In this document: piece by piece, positions 61,841 through 64,000 of the stretch
How the letters are laid out: each line of letters begins with the position of its first letter
How positions within the stretch are numbered: the stretch's first letter is position 1
From: Pseudoneurospora amorphoporcata
Taxonomy: Eukaryota; Ascomycota; Sordariomycetes; Sordariales; Sordariaceae
Reading direction: 5' to 3'
DNA: 64,000 bases
Assembly: GCA_033297205.1 (NCBI GenBank)
Contig: MU859128.1
Location: forward strand, 1 to 64,000
The notes under the pieces: model-generated
What the model saw: only the letters and a program-made list of their open reading frames with translations
What the model was told of the DNA's origin: nothing
Database searches by the model: none
Program-made: the position numbers and the translations under genes

Positions 61841-63134
61841 CAGGGGTTTGGATGACTCAGCTACACCTCGCCGGGATATGAATGTTAGAGCGAGTACGGT
61901 CGATCCTACAGAAAGTAGGGGAACAGAGGTTAGCGGCTGGGCACTTTTCTGTAAATGCCACGCTGTGGCAAAAGTTAAAAATTAACGTTTCATACGCCGG
62001 CAGAGGTGTAGAAACGCCGGCGTTTCCAGAAGCGTTTTCATCCCATCACTCACGCCAAGCTCACCAAATACACCCGTTTCCACCTACTCACGCCAAGCGC
62101 GGCTAAGGCTACGAGGCGGGCTAGCACATTGAAGGTTAATTCTAAATTAGGCTTCGATACTATGGTTCTACGATACTATGGTTCTATGGGAGCACACGGT
62201 GACCTTTATCCTCCAGCGGCGGGGGCGTAAAGTTGTAGAACTCGCTGTCCTGTTCTGGGTTATCACAACCAAGGTCAAAGCCGCAGGCGGAATTCCGAAC
62301 CGGACATGTTGGAGTGGCAGTAACGACCATTCACAAGACTGAGCTTCTTCCCATCAGTCAGCATGGTTAATCTAGAAAGAGGGATGGCATTTTGTCACCC
62401 ATACGAGCCGAATTACTACCTAGCGTGAAGTCAGTCTTGGAGTACCTTCAACACCCAGTCGGTGGTATAAAGCCGCATGTTAAACCGCGATTCCCCCACA
62501 TCTAGACTAGGGAAGACCATATAGCTGTGGCGACGCTACTACAAGTGTGTTGGCTCTCCCAAACACCACCAAGAAAGAGACCACTTATCCGATCGAGGAG
62601 AATCGAGGCCTCTACCATTGTACTAGGCTTGGCCATGACTGGGCAGTCATGGGTTAATCTCGTGGCATCTGGACCGCACAAGAACCTGCAAAAGGAGAGT
62701 CAAGGGATGGAATAGTCTTGCTTCGTAGTAATGGAATACGTCATCTTGACAACAGTAGTAGGTTACCAAAATTTACAAAATTCCTATAAATTTGCCTATC
62801 CTCCTAGATTCTTCTAGTAGCACGCTAGAAAAAATGAAATAGAGAGAAAGGAATTGAGAAAGGCATGGAATATATTATATGTCTTGCGAGAAGCCAATAA
62901 ACTAAACCAGTCCTAATACGCTGTCGATGGATATCATCCGTCCCTAGAGGTCACAATTAGACGGTCGGTAATTCGGTGGCAGCTAGAGTACGTTCTGGCC
63001 ATTGCAAGTAATCCAAGAACTATCCTGTTCCAAGCTAAACAATAAAGATTAGGGAGTAAACCAAGATCAATGCTTGCAGGAGAAAAGATTATAAAAGGCT
63101 GACTCGAGGTGGAGTTGTCCTCCAAGCCTGCCTC
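61841..63134. other. Spacer rich in short direct and inverted repeats
   Basis: No gene. Contains tgccacgctgtggca (palindrome, about 61957-61971), gttaaaaattaac (61974-61986), two gccggcg-type blocks, a direct repeat actcacgccaagc (62048-62060, 62087-62099) and a perfect 16 bp tandem repeat cgatactatggttcta (62155-62170, 62171-62186). This could be decayed mobile-element DNA, but no transposase remnant is seen. Confidence 0.5.
62155..62186. repeat. Perfect 16 bp tandem repeat
   Basis: cgatactatggttcta occurs twice in direct succession. Confidence 0.9.
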
Positions 63135-64000
63135 TTAGGATGCAAGGCTGAGTAGCATAACAACCACCTCATGCCCATTCTCTGCCGCCCTATGCAGCGC
63201 TGTCCATCCAGCCCGATCCTTCAGATCTGCGTCAACCTTGCCGGTATCGAGAAGCAGCTTAACAACCGCCTCATGCCCATTCTCTGCCGCCCAATGCAGC
63301 GCTGTCTGTCCATTCCCATCCTTAGCATCTGCGTCAACCTTGCCGCTATCGAGAAGCAGCTTAACAACCGCCTCCTGCCCATTCTCTGCCGCCCAATGCA
63401 GCACTTTTTGTAGCTCCGTACTATGCAAGTCGACCTCGACGGTGTCGAAAAGTAGCTGAACGACTACCTCATGCCCAGTTATCGCCGCTCGATGCAGCGC
63501 TGTCTGTCCATCCTCATCCTTAGCACCTGCGTCAACCTTGCCGGTATCGAGAAGCATCTGAACAATCGCTTTATAGCCTTTTTGTGCCGCAAGCCACAGC
63601 GCCGTCCGTAGCTCCTCCCTATGCAAGTTGACCTTGCCGGTGTCGAGAAGCGATTTTACGACCGTCTCATGCCCGTTTCCTGCCGCCAAGCATAGAAGCG
63701 TCCATTGGCCCTTGTCCTCAATAAGTTGATTTACCATTGTTTCCTTTGCATCTTCCTTTTCTGAATCCTCGGGATCTAGGCAAGTCTTTTTTAGGGTGCT
63801 CATGCTCCTCAATGCCCTCTCAAGAACCGCCGTTTCTTCCCGAAGATTCTTCACTGCAACTCCATACTGTTTCACCTCTTGTAATACCAATCTGACATTC
63901 CGTATCCTAGTCGCCGCATTTAGACAACCTTCCAACTCTGTCTTTGAATGCTCTGATACTGGAATGCTTGCAAAGTAGTCGTGGTTGTTTTCATCTTGCT
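63135..64000 (-). CDS. Ankyrin-repeat protein, C-terminal part (runs off right edge)
   Basis: The minus-strand frame is open from the right edge (64000) to the TAA at 63135-63137, about 288 residues, with no start codon in view. The N-terminal visible part (DYFASIPVSEHSKTELEGC, VRLVLQEVKQYGVAVKNLR) looks helical and could be the linker or end of a preceding domain. Then come about six ankyrin repeats of ~33 residues with the usual G-TALHxAAxxGHxxVVxLLLDTGKVD consensus (for example GQTALHWAAENGHEAVVKLL), ending abruptly in VVMLLSLAS. Ankyrin repeats mediate protein binding. In fungi, near-identical repeats like these often form the C-terminal sensor part of NACHT/NLR-like or heterokaryon-incompatibility proteins, but no NTPase domain is in view, so that is only a possibility. 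The gene's 5' part must be read from the neighbouring sequence. Confidence 0.85.
   Translation of the reverse strand, partial: QDENNHDYFASIPVSEHSKTELEGCLNAATRIRNVRLVLQEVKQYGVAVKNLREETAVLERALRSMSTLKKTCLDPEDSEKEDAKETMVNQLIEDKGQWTLLCLAAGNGHETVVKSLLDTGKVNLHREELRTALWLAAQKGYKAIVQMLLDTGKVDAGAKDEDGQTALHRAAITGHEVVVQLLFDTVEVDLHSTELQKVLHWAAENGQEAVVKLLLDSGKVDADAKDGNGQTALHWAAENGHEAVVKLLLDTGKVDADLKDRAGWTALHRAAENGHEVVVMLLSLAS

Overview
The window is nuclear DNA of a filamentous ascomycete, most likely a Sordariomycete close to Neurospora/Sordaria. Reasons: short spliceosomal introns (about 50-200 nt) with GTAAGT/GTATGT/GTACGT donors and CTAAC/CTGAC branch sites a few bases before the acceptor; compact multi-exon genes separated by long pyrimidine-rich intergenic DNA; very many ACCTACCT/AGGTAGGT motifs; a 5S rRNA-derived element that matches the Neurospora type as I remember it; and a desaturase that matches the Neurospora omega-3/delta-15 enzyme closely. 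Species was not determined and no database was searched.

Layout, left to right. The 3' end of a Ser/Thr/Gly-rich, probably GPI-anchored protein gene runs off the left edge (to 662, +). Then come a DHA1-type MFS transporter (2267-4274, +, 3 exons), a very large ArAE_2/FUSC-type membrane protein related to Bre4 (7176-11278, -, 3 exons), and an unrecognised coiled-coil protein whose 5' end is unresolved and lies beside a ~293 bp tandem duplication (13165-15193, -). Next are an unnamed fungal multi-pass membrane glycoprotein (19031-21888, +, 5 exons) and a doubtful 59-residue spliced micro-gene (23026-23274, +). A stretch of more than 11 kb with no convincing gene follows, ending at an Adr1-type C2H2 transcription factor (34606-38354, +, 3 exons). 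Then come a microsatellite-rich spacer, the fatty acid desaturase (40895-42281, -, 3 exons), the alternative-clamp-loader protein Elg1 (44853-49062, -, 2 exons), divergent from the SSU-processome protein Utp8 (49878-52872, +, 2 exons), and a protein with a huge Arg-Asp dipeptide tract (53548-56392, -, 2 exons). The last 7.6 kb hold a 10-N assembly gap among long homopolymers, a truncated 5S rRNA-derived element that folds into a hairpin, and the C-terminal part of an ankyrin-repeat gene that leaves the window on the right.

The genes form no operon, cluster or shared pathway. Utp8 (ribosome biogenesis) and Elg1 (PCNA unloading) are a head-to-head pair of housekeeping genes with an ~815 bp shared upstream region. 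I see no intact transposon, no virus, no tRNA and no CRISPR. The most unusual items are the 5S-derived foldback element with its terminator-like T run, the tandem duplication at the 5' end of the coiled-coil gene, a PIP-box-like motif inside the Elg1 AAA+ domain, and the long gene-free region upstream of the transcription factor. Splice junctions below were placed by hand from splice-site consensus and reading-frame continuity; no RNA evidence was available.
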